Source of the DNA: Rickettsia felis URRWXCal2
GTDB lineage: Bacteria > Pseudomonadota > Alphaproteobacteria > Rickettsiales > Rickettsiaceae
Assembly (NCBI GenBank): GCA_000012145.1
Contig: CP000053.1
Coordinates: forward strand, 806,001-870,000
Reading direction: 5' to 3'
Length of the DNA stretch: 64,000 nt
Of this stretch, positions 37,396-46,132 are shown piece by piece. Positions within the stretch are counted from its first letter, which is position 1, and each line of letters begins with the position of its first letter. The translations under genes were made by a program, and so were the position numbers. The notes beneath the pieces were generated by a model. That model did not search any database. It was given only the letters and a program-made list of their open reading frames with translations, and was not told the origin of the DNA.

Positions 37396-37752
37396 GTTCG
37401 TACTGATTACTCGGATAAGGAATTACAAGAGTTTATAGATGGTGATATAAAACTCAATTACCCATTTTATACTTTAGAACAAGATTTTTATGATGCACCC
37501 TTATGGCGTTATACGCTTTTCTCTAAACCTTTATCTTACTGGATCGGTCACGTTTATGCTGTTAAAGTTGACCACGCACATAAAACAATAAAAGTTATAG
37601 GCGGTATTAAATGGGGGTTTAAGCTCTCGTATTTTCCCATTAAGCCCCAAATGATTTTACCATCTAGTCTTAATATTGATGATTGGCAAACTGACTGGAA
37701 AGTTTTTGAAAAAGAGCTACAAGGATATGAAACTATATCTAGCTGTTTATAA
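37396..37752 (+). pseudogene. C-terminal remnant of an unidentified gene
   Basis: Plus-strand frame without a start: KELQEFIDGDIKLNYPFYTL, LSYWIGHVYAVKVDHAHKTI, GGIKWGFKLSYFPIKPQMIL, ending at TAA 37750-37752. A decayed second copy of its end is at 38520-38645. I do not recognise the family; the joint with the HAD relic at 37393 looks like a deletion or insertion boundary. Confidence 0.5.
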
Positions 37753-37841
37753 TCATCATTATACAACCTTTAATTAAAACTAATTGACATCTAGCGTCTT
37801 TTTGGTTCATAATTTTAACTTAATCTTAATGAGTAATAAAT

Positions 37842-38510
37842 ATGCCAAAACTTACGCTAGGTTCTACGAGTGATCCAAAATTAAAGGATTTAGAATTTCA
37901 CAGTCATATTAAACTAATACCACATTTAGGTAGCAAATTTGCAATATTTCTCCAAGATAATGATCATATGGTATGTATTGGTCAAATTGACAAGGAGCCG
38001 ATTTTGGTTATTAACTTAGATGATCTAGTGGTGACTAATAATCATAAATTAACGATAAAAGATAATACATTACCATTGAAAAGCATTACTATTTCACAAG
38101 GTAGTAGTGTATTTTTGTCTAATAATTATACAGGAGAAGAAAAGACGGCTATTCATGTGGGTAAGGGTTGTAAATTCATTCAAATAGGTAAAAATTTTCC
38201 TATGAAAGATATAATTTTAGAACCACTGGCAGAGATTGTGTTTACTCATAATAAATCTACCTATCATTTACAAAACCATAGTGAGATAGAGAATATTGAG
38301 ATCAACGATATTCATTCTCTTAAATCCACTTCAAAGCCTTTCCCTACTATATTAGAAAAATTAATACTATGTTCTCAAGAGGAAAAAGAGGATATAGATA
38401 AAAATCTATTGATTTCATTTGATGGACAAGATGATTTATTTAAAATAGATGAGGTTACTCCATTAGGAGAAGTTTTGGGGTTGTTTAATGTTTGTTACGT
38501 AAAATTGTAA
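37842..38510 (+). CDS. Uncharacterised beta-rich protein
   Basis: A 222-residue protein with alternating hydrophobic strands (KLTLGSTSDPKLKDLEFHSH, FAIFLQDNDHMVCIGQI, SITISQGSSVFLSNNYTGEE, KGCKFIQIGKNFPMKDIIL) and an acidic C-terminal third. No signal peptide or membrane segment. No family recognised. It lies between two copies of the same C-terminal gene remnant (37396-37752 and 38520-38645), so it may have been inserted into or duplicated with that gene. Confidence 0.55.
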   Translation: MPKLTLGSTSDPKLKDLEFHSHIKLIPHLGSKFAIFLQDNDHMVCIGQIDKEPILVINLDDLVVTNNHKLTIKDNTLPLKSITISQGSSVFLSNNYTGEEKTAIHVGKGCKFIQIGKNFPMKDIILEPLAEIVFTHNKSTYHLQNHSEIENIEINDIHSLKSTSKPFPTILEKLILCSQEEKEDIDKNLLISFDGQDDLFKIDEVTPLGEVLGLFNVCYVKL

Positions 38511-38519
38511 TTGATATCA

Positions 38520-38645
38520 AGCGGGGCTTTAGGCTGTTTCCTATTATAAAGCCCCAAATGACTTACCATCGCCACTTAGTTTAGAAGACTGGCAAGAAGA
38601 CTTAAATATTTTTAAAGAAGAATTAAAAGGATATACAACGAATTA
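38520..38645 (+). pseudogene. Second, decayed copy of the 37396-37752 gene end
   Basis: Frames combine to read IKRGFRLFPI, KPQM, LPSPLSLEDWQEDLNIFKEE, LKGYTTN and a stop, aligned with the end of the remnant at 37396-37752. Frameshifted. Confidence 0.5.
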
Positions 38646-38682
38646 AACTATAAATTTAAGTACTTACTTAATATACAGCTAA

Positions 38683-38793
38683 ATTCAGAAAGCTTCAGAC
38701 AAGATGAACTTAAGAGCAAGCCTGCACAGCGTACAAATAGTACGTGAGCAAAGGCTTGTCTCGAAAAGTTCGCTTGTATCAAGCTTTCTGAAT
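38683..38793. repeat. Palindromic element with ATTCAGAAAGCTT arms
   Basis: Arms ATTCAGAAAGCTT at 38683 and AAGCTTTCTGAAT ending 38793, with inner matched parts AGACAAGATGAAC... and a CGTACAAATAGTACG hairpin near the centre. A different family from the others here. It sits at the 3' end of the yoeB gene. Confidence 0.72.
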
Positions 38794-38804
38794 GACGCTG
38801 TAAC

Positions 38805-39065
38805 TCAATAATGTCCTTTACAGCTCTCTATTTCTATAAGTTGAATTTCTAAATTAACAGAATAAACTAACCTATGTTCCTGATCTATTCTTCTAGACCA
38901 AGAACCATTTAATTTATATTTCAAAGGTTCAGGTTTACCTTTGCCATCATAGGGAGTTGAAACAATATTATCTATCAATATTTGAATTCGTTTAGTTATT
39001 TTTGGGTTAGTACGTTTCCAAAATCGTAATTGCTCAAGTGCTTTATTAGACCAAATGACTTTCAA
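38805..39065 (-). CDS. yoeB: Txe/YoeB-family mRNA interferase toxin
   Basis: An 86-residue toxin: WSNKALEQLRFWKRTNPKIT, IQILIDNIVSTPYDGKGKPE, LKYKLNGSWSRRIDQEHRLV and the C-terminal CKGHY. The catalytic set (Glu in PEPLKY, Arg in DQEHRLVY, terminal His-Tyr) is complete, so it should be an active ribosome-dependent RNase. Its start lies inside the 3' end of a Panacea-domain gene (20-base overlap), not the usual YefM antitoxin. Confidence 0.92.
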   Translation of the reverse strand: MKVIWSNKALEQLRFWKRTNPKITKRIQILIDNIVSTPYDGKGKPEPLKYKLNGSWSRRIDQEHRLVYSVNLEIQLIEIESCKGHY

Positions 39066-39687
39066 TCCCTTTGCCTTCTTTTAGTTCTTTTTTTGCTTCT
39101 AAAATTTCATTTGTAACATCTTCAGCAGGAACGCCACTATCATAATTCATCCACCATTGATCTTCAGCATTTTCCATTTGCTGAATGTCATCCTCTGTAA
39201 TCAATAAAATATAATCTTTAATATCATTTACTATATTAGCTTTAAAAAATTCCTGTATTTTTTCTTTAGTAATAGTATTATCGCTACTCTCTATAGCTTC
39301 GCGCCAAATAGAATGCTTATGTGTTAAATTACGTAAGTAACGTGCTGAATGTTCACCATATAAGGAAAATATTTTATACATTAAGTTTTTTTGTTGCTCA
39401 GTATAAATATCAAAGTCCATTTCACCGGAAGCTGCAATTGAACCATCTTTTAAGCTACTAAACGGTATACGTAGTTTTGGTGCTACCGGTCCATGTTGCC
39501 ATGCTTCAATCTCTTCTTCAAAAAGTGGCTTATTAAATAAAGCAAGATGAACGCCTTGAGCAAAATATACAAGTTTCTGTAGTTTTAATTGGCTTATAAT
39601 ATCTCCTGCTTCTCTATCTACTAGAACTAAAAAATAATTTGCTACATCAAAACAGCTAAGTGCTTGTTCTTTTTGTTTGGTATTCAT
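39046..39687 (-). CDS. Panacea-domain (DUF4065/SocA-like) antitoxin
   Basis: A 213-residue protein. Residues about 10-150 match the Panacea/DUF4065 domain: CFDVANYFLVLVDREAGDII, LKLQKLVYFAQGVHLALFNK, EEIEAWQHGPVAPKLRIPF. The C-terminal tail (about 175-213, YDSGVPAEDVTNEILEAKKE) resembles toxin-binding tails of YefM/RelB antitoxins. It overlaps yoeB by 20 bases, upstream of the toxin. Panacea domains are known as antitoxin modules paired with many different toxins; pairing with YoeB here follows from position. Confidence 0.85.
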   Translation of the reverse strand: MNTKQKEQALSCFDVANYFLVLVDREAGDIISQLKLQKLVYFAQGVHLALFNKPLFEEEIEAWQHGPVAPKLRIPFSSLKDGSIAASGEMDFDIYTEQQKNLMYKIFSLYGEHSARYLRNLTHKHSIWREAIESSDNTITKEKIQEFFKANIVNDIKDYILLITEDDIQQMENAEDQWWMNYDSGVPAEDVTNEILEAKKELKEGKGIESHLV

Positions 39688-39798
39688 AATTATAAAATTC
39701 TTATTAATTACTCATTAATTACATTAAGTAACTTTATAACATAAATATATACTAATTACAAATAGCATATAACTGATATCTATCTTTGGTTAGAAATA

Positions 39799-41005
39799 CT
39801 ACCTACTATATTCAGTGGGCATAATATTTTCAAAATACTCATTCCCTAATTCTAAAAATGTATTAAAAAAAAAGTGGAACTTATTATAGTTTGTGGAAGA
39901 CAATACTCTCTTCTAGAATTTTTTATTTTCCAGTTATTTGAAATTACTCTATTTGCTATTTGCTCTATTCTGCTTATAATTATAATAGCGATATTATCTT
40001 TGCTATATCGATAATAGCTATTTTTTTCTAAAGAATCCTCATATTTTGTGTCACGTACTGCTTGCCATGATAAGTTAAATACTTGTCCTACTGAAAAGTT
40101 TTGAAATAAATCTAAAAAAGTTGTTAAAGCTTGCTTTTCTGCATGTTTATCCATTACAGGAAAATCATGTTCTACTAATAAATATTTTAAGTTTTCTATA
40201 CATTCATATTTAGCAATTAGCTTCCACATTTCAATAACATCATTTTCCCATGATGAAGACCATTCGTCTTTAACAATAGCCCAAATAGAATTAAAATATT
40301 CTTTTTTTTCTCTAATATCCATATTAGGTAAAAATTCCCATAATATTTTATTGCGATAATATCCTACTATTTTATTTTCTGAATCAAATTTAAAAGCATC
40401 AAGGCTATTTGTTAAGGTATTAAGACGTATAAAACCTCTACTATTTAAATGTTCTATAATATCACACCTTAATTCTTCATCCGGTGCTAAACATTCTATA
40501 GACGGTCCTTCTAAATATGGTTTTATAAACTCTAAATCTTTAGTAGCAGAATGTACTTCCGCAGCGAACAAATATACAGTATCCTTTAAGGTTAATTCGT
40601 TTGGTGCAGGAATATCGATATTAACGGGTAAAAACGCTTGCATTAATGCATTTCTTTTATTTTCTTCTTCAGCTTGTTCTTTCTGTTTTCTAATTTCTTC
40701 ACAATTAGAACATGAACAGTAAGAATTGTCTCTATGATTACATACAGAACAAAATTTATCAAAATGTACTACATTATAATTAGCATAACTTCTACCGTCT
40801 AATTTACTTACTAGGTTTATATCCGGACAATATTTACAAAATAATTTATTATGAACTACAGGCGGAAAAAGTTTAATTAACATGCTAGGATATACATTAA
40901 TCTCAAATTCTTCTAATAGATCTGGTATTTTTCGTAATTATAATAACGTTTTATTAAATCTTTGATTTGTTCTTCTGTTAAATGTGATAAATCTTTATGA
41001 GCCAT
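39799..41005 (-). pseudogene. Cysteine-rich uncharacterised protein, frameshifted at two homopolymers
   Basis: The open frame 40883-39852 lacks a natural start and end. Adding one base in the run 40928-40932 joins it to ATG 41005 (AHKDLSHLTEEQIKDLIKRY, then IPDLLEEFEINVY, an HTH-like start). Adding one base in the run 39865-39873 gives an end NTFLELGNEYFENIM with stop at 39801-39799. Near the N-terminus lie three Cys clusters (FCKYC, FCSVCNHR, YCSCSNCEE), probably zinc-binding. The rest is helical. No family recognised; it precedes the Panacea-YoeB pair on the same strand. Confidence 0.6.
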
Positions 41006-41297
41006 AACTTAATATAAATTAATTGATTATTACATATATAATTGTAACTTATAAAATTACGGCTATAATAGAGAAAGTAATATAAATATACAACTATTTT
41101 TATTATAAAAGTAAAAATGGAAATTAAAAAACTATAAATATGGGGTAATTAGTAGATGATAAGCTTTTTAAAAAGCTTTTAGACTTTATAAATTAACAGA
41201 TCGCCCGTTTTACGTTCTGAGATAATCATATAAGAATTTTTGGAGCATGGTACCGGCGTAAAGGTAAGAGGATATAGTAAAAGATTTCTTACTGCAC

Positions 41298-41405
41298 CCT
41301 AGAGAACTTTTATTAAAAGAGACTTTCGTAAAAATAACCATTTCTTTAAGTAAAGATAGCGTAGAATTTTTTAAATCAGAAGCAGCAACTGCACATGTTC
41401 TTTTA
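41298..41405 (+). pseudogene. Relic of a BrnA/CopG-type antitoxin
   Basis: The frame reads ELLLKETFVKITISLSKDSV, EFFKSEAA, which fits the ribbon-helix-helix of BrnA-like antitoxins, without a start codon. It is cut off where the trmH gene begins on the other strand. 41006-41297 holds no clear gene. Confidence 0.4.
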
Positions 41406-41411
41406 GTTAAA

Positions 41412-41961
41412 TTAGGAAGCTTCTTTGCTAACCTTATTTGTAGCGATCTTCTTTTTTAGATTAAACTGAAATTCGCGTCGTTGTTTTGCGATCTCATATA
41501 GCACAATGCCGGATGAGGTACCCAAATTAAGACTTTCAATAATTCCATACATTGGGATGTTAATACAAAAAGCTACTTCTCTCGACAGCAGGTTTGCTAA
41601 TTCCTACTCCTTCGTTTCCAAACCAAACTGCAAGCTTTTTATATTTAGTGTAATCATGTTCATGAAGTACTACATTTTTATATCCTTTCATATGAGGAGA
41701 AGTAATGACCGAAACAAAACTTTCCTTCTCCAAATGTTCCATACAGCTATTCGTATCTTTGAAAATCTTTACGAAACTCCATTTAATGGCAGAGACGGAT
41801 ATAGCGTTGAGTTTTGGCTCTGTACGCATTTCTTCCCATGTGTCAGGTAATAGTTTTTGATTGGTAACAATATAAGCTTTTTCAATTCCAAGTGCGTTAA
41901 CATTTCTAATGATGGTGCCAATATTTTTTATATTATCAGGGTTCTCAATTACGGCGATCAA
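41412..41961 (-). pseudogene. TrmH/SpoU-family RNA methyltransferase, frameshifted
   Basis: Open frame 41961-41560 shows the SPOUT fold: LIAVIENPDNIKNIGTIIRN (motif 1, N-x-x-x-x-R-N), KLAVWFGNEGVGISKPAVER (motif 2). Motif 3 appears in the next frame: INIPMYGIIESLNLGTSSGI, after removal of one base from the run 41568-41572, continuing to a stop at 41414-41412. Upstream, the frame continues to about 42010 without an ATG (RANKIKEFRCKN), so the start is uncertain (TTG 41961 or further up). Substrate tRNA or rRNA unknown. Confidence 0.78.
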
Positions 41962-42110
41962 GTTCTTGCACCTAAACTCTTTAATTTTATTAGCTCTTGT
42001 GCGAAGAGTCGGTTTAGACTTTTGTTTTTCTTCTATAATATATTAAATAGATTTATAAATATAAAAATTATAAAAGACGCTAATACATAATAACAAAAGA
42101 AATATTATTA

Positions 42111-42198
42111 TGGCGGAGAGAGGGGGATTCGAACCCCCGACACGTTGCCGTGAACACGCTTTCCAGGCGTGCGCCTTAAACCGCTCGGCCATCTCTCC
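42111..42198 (-). tRNA. tRNA-Ser (GGA)
   Basis: 88-nt class II tRNA on the minus strand: acceptor GGAGAGA / TCTCTCC, D arm GGCCGAGCGGTTTAAGGC, anticodon stem CACGC/GCGTG with loop CTGGAAA (anticodon GGA), long variable arm TTCACGGCAACGTG, T arm GGGGGTTCGAATCCCCC, discriminator G, encoded CCA. Confidence 0.95.
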
Positions 42199-42275
42199 AA
42201 AATTTTTAGCATTGCCTGTATGGCTTCCTATGTTATTCTCACAAGGTATTTGCGTGGATCAATTTCACCTATGTC

Positions 42276-42373
42276 GTCATCCCGTGGCCTGACCACGGGA
42301 TCCAGTTAAAAATATTAAAATATTAGTATTTTTTATTGTTTTTTTGGATATCGTGGTCAAACCATGGTATGAC
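42276..42373. repeat. Palindromic element with CCCGTGG...CCATGG-type arms
   Basis: Left arm GTCATCCCGTGGCCTGACCA, centre AATATTAAAATATTAGTATT, decayed right arm GGTCAAACCATGGTATGAC. Same family as in birA and ygfZ. Fills the gap between tRNA-Ser and the glmU-like gene. Confidence 0.85.
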
Positions 42374-42443
42374 ACCGAATGCGTTTTTCGATCCACGCCA
42401 CAATACCACTCGCAATGACAACTCGGTATCCATGCGGGTAATG

Positions 42444-43190
42444 CTAAGACTTATTCTTAGAAAAAATATTATTAGCTTCTTCTAGCTCATTTTTAGTATT
42501 AACACCAACAATTAAATCATGATCAGTAGACAATAAATATGAAACTTTTTCACCATGATTTTTGCATATTTTTACTATTTCAGTTAAATAAACTTCCTTA
42601 TTACCGTTAGTATTAGTAGCAAATAAAGGTAAGTATTTATTTAAAATTCCGCTACTGAAAGCCATAATACCTGAATTACAAAGTTTTATATTTTTCTCTT
42701 CTTCACTTGCGTTTTTATGTTCGATTATCTCTAAGAATTCGCCATTTTTATCAGTAGCTATTCTTCCATATTGAGCCGGATTTGCTCTCTCAAAGCTTAA
42801 AGTAACTAATGCAGAATTAGTAAGGCTTAAGTAATCTATTAATTCATGCATAAGTTTTGGAGTAATAAGAGGATGATCACCGTATAAAACTAATATTATT
42901 TTATTTTTATCAATTAAATCTATTGCTGCATGAGTAGCATGAGCTGTACCTTTAGGTTCTTCTTGCAGTACAAAGCGACACATATTTTCATAGGGCGTTA
43001 AATGCTTTTTAAGTTCCTCTGAATAAATTATAATTACATCATTTGTGACGTTAAGCGAATTCTTTAATACTGTTTCAAGCATTGGAACTCCGCCGACTTT
43101 ATGCATTACTTTCGGTAAATCGGACTCCATTCTAGTACCTTTACCGGCTGCTAAAATAACTATTTGATAATTTGCATCGTTATAAGTCAT
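42444..43190 (-). CDS. GlmU-type nucleotidyltransferase lacking the acetyltransferase domain
   Basis: A 248-residue protein with the N-terminal pyrophosphorylase fold of Glm[21 protein letters not shown] (L-x(2)-G-x-G-T-x-M-x(4)-P-K), [27 protein letters not shown] and [20 protein letters not shown]. It ends where the left-handed beta-helix acetyltransferase would begin. It would make UDP-GlcNAc from GlcNAc-1-P, but acetylation of GlcN-1-P would need another enzyme. Its start overlaps the yebC stop by four bases. Confidence 0.88.
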   Translation of the reverse strand: MTYNDANYQIVILAAGKGTRMESDLPKVMHKVGGVPMLETVLKNSLNVTNDVIIIYSEELKKHLTPYENMCRFVLQEEPKGTAHATHAAIDLIDKNKIILVLYGDHPLITPKLMHELIDYLSLTNSALVTLSFERANPAQYGRIATDKNGEFLEIIEHKNASEEEKNIKLCNSGIMAFSSGILNKYLPLFATNTNGNKEVYLTEIVKICKNHGEKVSYLLSTDHDLIVGVNTKNELEEANNIFSKNKS

Positions 43191-43945
43191 TCTTCTCCTT
43201 GTATTATTTCGTAAACATCATCAGATAATTCATAATTACCGAAAACTCTTTGCACATCGTCGCTTTCTTCTAAAATTTCCACAAGCTTTAGTAATTTTTC
43301 AGCTTTTTCCTTATCATCTATAATTATTGTATTTAATGGAATCCAGCCTATATAAGAGTCTTCAGGTATACCGTATTTGCCGGTTAAAAATTCTAGAACT
43401 TTAGAAAAATTTTCAATATCCGTATAGATTGTATGGAATATTTCATCAGATACGATATCATCCCCTCCGGCTTCTATAGCTGCCTCAAAAATATCTTCAT
43501 TCGATGCTATGTTTGTTGGATACTGAATAACTCCGCAATGTTTGAATAAATAATTAACGCTACCTGTTTCACCTAAACTGCCACCATATTTGGTAAAACC
43601 GGAACGCACTTCAGCAGCAGTGCGGTTTTTATTATCGGTTAAAGCTTCAACTATTATAGCAATACCGTTCGGTGCATAACCTTCATATCTAATTTCTGTA
43701 TAATTTTCGGTATTAGCATCGTCAGCACTATTAATAGCTTTGTCTATTCTTTCTTTTGGGAGATTTTGACTGCGTGCGGCGGTTAAAGCATTTCTAAGAC
43801 GCGGATTATTTTCAGGGATATTAGAAGAACCGGTTTTAACTGCAGTAACTATTTCACGAATTAATTTAGTGAAAACTTTTGCTCTTTTTTTATCTTGAGC
43901 CCCTTTACGATGCTGAATATTCTTAAACTTTGAGTGACCGGCCAT
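43187..43945 (-). CDS. yebC: YebC/PmpR family protein
   Basis: A 252-residue YebC-family protein; YebC-type proteins act as regulators or, as shown for some members, relieve ribosome stalling. The signature start is [20 protein letters not shown], followed by [35 protein letters not shown] and [20 protein letters not shown]. Full length. Overlaps the glmU-like gene by four bases. Confidence 0.95.
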   Translation of the reverse strand: MAGHSKFKNIQHRKGAQDKKRAKVFTKLIREIVTAVKTGSSNIPENNPRLRNALTAARSQNLPKERIDKAINSADDANTENYTEIRYEGYAPNGIAIIVEALTDNKNRTAAEVRSGFTKYGGSLGETGSVNYLFKHCGVIQYPTNIASNEDIFEAAIEAGGDDIVSDEIFHTIYTDIENFSKVLEFLTGKYGIPEDSYIGWIPLNTIIIDDKEKAEKLLKLVEILEESDDVQRVFGNYELSDDVYEIIQGEE

Positions 43946-43960
43946 TTTGCTATTAATTAT

Positions 43961-44082
43961 ATTATGTATATTTTAGGAATTAGATTTTATTTTGATGGGT
44001 GAGTACACGGAGCGTACATTTTAGTACGTGAGTATACGAATCCCTGAAAAAATGAAACAATAATTCTTAAAATATACATAAT
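43961..44082. repeat. 122-bp inverted-repeat element between rpmJ and yebC
   Basis: Terminal inverted repeats of 22 bp (43961-43982 and 44061-44082; begin ATTATGTATATTTTA) with one mismatch. The centre has a smaller hairpin around GAGTACACGGAGCGTACAT. It starts 16 bases before the yebC start and ends one base from the rpmJ stop, so it sits inside a probable rpmJ-yebC transcript. Confidence 0.75.
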
Positions 44083-44083
44083 A

Positions 44084-44209
44084 TTAACCTTGTTTTGCTT
44101 TAAATCTTTTATTCTTCTTATTTATTACAAAAATTTTGCCTCTTCTTTTAACGATTTGACAATCTTTATCACGTTTTTTTAATGATTTTAATGAGCTAAC
44201 AACTTTCAT
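44084..44209 (-). CDS. rpmJ: 50S ribosomal protein L36
   Basis: A 41-residue basic protein from ATG 44209 to TAA 44084: [20 protein letters not shown], then [20 protein letters not shown]. This is the L36 family, form without the full zinc-finger Cys set (one Cys retained). Too short for ordinary gene finding. Lies upstream of yebC, separated by an inverted-repeat element. Confidence 0.92.
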   Translation of the reverse strand: MKVVSSLKSLKKRDKDCQIVKRRGKIFVINKKNKRFKAKQG

Positions 44210-44300
44210 AAAATATACTTAATTACATTTAATTTGGACTAATAATAAACATTTTTATTTAATCAGTCAATTACCAATTTAAAGCATTTTAAAACAAAAT

Positions 44301-44387
44301 ACCATGTTTCGTGGTTTTTATTGACATATATTAATAAAATAATGTATTATGTATTTATAAAAATTAAGAGATACCATATTTTATGGT
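44301..44387 (+). promoter_or_regulatory. Promoter flanked by ACCAT-ATGGT hairpins
   Basis: TTGACA at 44321-44326, 18-base spacer, TATTAT at 44345-44350. One palindrome, ACCATGTTTCGTGGT, lies at 44301-44315 upstream. A second, ACCATATTTTATGGT, lies at 44373-44387 inside the leader, 22 bases after the -10. The same -10 plus leader hairpin, with the same spacing, precedes the gene at 54482 (hairpin 54442-54456). Confidence 0.6.
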
Positions 44388-44431
44388 TTTTTAAATATAA
44401 ATTTAACCCATAATTATAAAAAGGTCAAATT

Positions 44432-46024
44432 ATGAAAAAATATTCGCCATATGATTTTAATCAAGCAACTATAAATGAAATCAAACAAAATGGAAGAGAA
44501 TAGAGTTTAGACAAACCATATTATGATGAATTTCTTGTTGAATTACCGAAATTAGTTCAAAAATTTGATCTATCTGAAATAATTACAAAAGTAGATTATC
44601 CAGGTAAACATGTATCCATATTTAATGCAGTAGGGGAGCTAGCATCCTATGCTCAGCTTGCTAAATGGGCTGAGAATGCTATTAAAGATGAGCAGCAAGG
44701 TGAAAATGAAAAAGCTAATAATCAATGGAAAGCTATAAAAGTAGTGTTAGAGTATGCTAAAACATCAGGTATAGATTATTGTAGTTTAATAAAAGGTTGG
44801 GAAAATAATAAAGGAGCAGCACAAGGCGATCAGATACTAAAACTACTAGAGAACAATTTACAAGAAACAAAAAACCATAAAATTAAATCAGAAATATTTA
44901 GTCTTATATTAGAAGAAGCAAATAAAGGAGAATACGGTTTATACGCTATTCCTAGTAATTATAAAAATAATGAAAATGTAAAACATGCAGCTGCAAAACA
45001 TCAAGAATTTGTTAATGATGAGCTTGAAACATTAGCAGTATGTTGGGCTACTATAGAACCTACAGAAGAGTTATTTGAAGATGAATCTCTTGAAGAAGAA
45101 TCAAATATTTCTCATAACGATTTTACTCCACCGCCGGAAATGCCGCAATATATAGACCTTGGTAATTCTGAGCAACTTGCAGCATTATTTAGTCAAGCAA
45201 CAGCTCTCGCTAATAAAGCAACTTCAACACCTGGAAATTATCAAGCATGGCAAAATCATGCCGGTTCAATATTAAATAATGCAGAATTAGGTGAACAACC
45301 TTCTACTAGTTCAAATACCGCTAGCTCTAATAGAGTAGAGTTTAATGTTAAAGAAAGTATTAATGAAATCAATAAGTTAATAAAAAATTACTAAATAGTA
45401 ATCAGTGAAGAATATATAAATAGAGTCTTAGAAACCGAAGATGCAGAGATAATAGATCAAGCTTTAAATAAGCCTCACTTTATTAAACAAGAACTTCTCA
45501 TAATAGTAGAAAATTTTACGAAATCATTAGGTAATCATTACGATTCTCTGAATTTTGTAAGTAAATCTTTATTTGTAGAGTCAGATGAGTTTCAAAATTT
45601 AGCAGAATTTATAGAAGATTTACTACCTATATTAGATAAAGAAAGTAAAGCTCTAAAATATGAATATTGTAAAGTAATAACAGAAGGAATAAGTAATCCA
45701 TTACAAGTATTAGGCTCTATGTTTGGTGGAGAACCATTAAATCCATTAAAAACAGCAGCAGAAATATTTCACATAATACTAAATGATTGTAGTGATTATT
45801 ACAGAAATAATGAAGATGTTAATAATACATATCAATGGCTTAAAGAAGTTGGCGTAAGATTTAGTGTAGTTAGAACTGCAAGTTTAAACGAAGAAACATT
45901 AACCTCAGAAAACTTTAACTTTAATAAAAAGTCAGCTGAGTTAGAGCCTGTAGTAATAGAACTTGAACAAATATTAGAAACATTAGGTATTGCTAAAGAT
46001 AATTTTGACGCTAATGATTTATAA
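44432..46024 (+). pseudogene. Rickettsia-specific 530-codon gene interrupted by two in-frame stops
   Basis: From ATG 44432 one frame runs to 46024 with only two interruptions, TAG at 44501-44503 (codon 24) and TAA at 45392-45394; there is no frameshift. The three open parts read smoothly: MKKYSPYDFNQATINEIKQN; then SLDKPYYDEFLVELPKLVQK to INEINKLIKNY; then SEEYINRVLETEDAEIIDQA to DNFDANDL. The middle has an acidic/proline linker (DESLEEESNISHNDFTPPPE). No signal peptide; mostly helical. Function unknown. The intact promoter and leader suggest recent decay or a product in pieces (GTG 44744, ATG 45719 are possible restarts). Confidence 0.65.
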
Positions 46025-46132
46025 GTAATCTTGTTGGTTTCTTATCTCATAACTTCCCTTGCTTCATAAGATAAGTTATGGTAGGCTAGTTTATCTTAAT
46101 TAGTAACTCAAGTTTATTTTAGCGTTGCCGAT

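Noticed and set aside
41159..41181. AAGCTTTTTAAAAAGCTT palindrome as terminator or operator
   Set aside because: A+T-rich, perfect but without a neighbouring gene it could serve; chance palindrome in A+T-rich DNA is plausible.
42110..42292. Plus-strand ORF over the tRNA-Ser
   Set aside because: It is the antisense reading of tRNA-Ser plus a palindromic repeat.
44373..44387. Leader hairpin as a Rho-independent terminator
   Set aside because: The 5-bp A+T-rich stem ACCAT/ATGGT is weak, and it lies downstream of a promoter before a gene; kept as a regulatory candidate instead.
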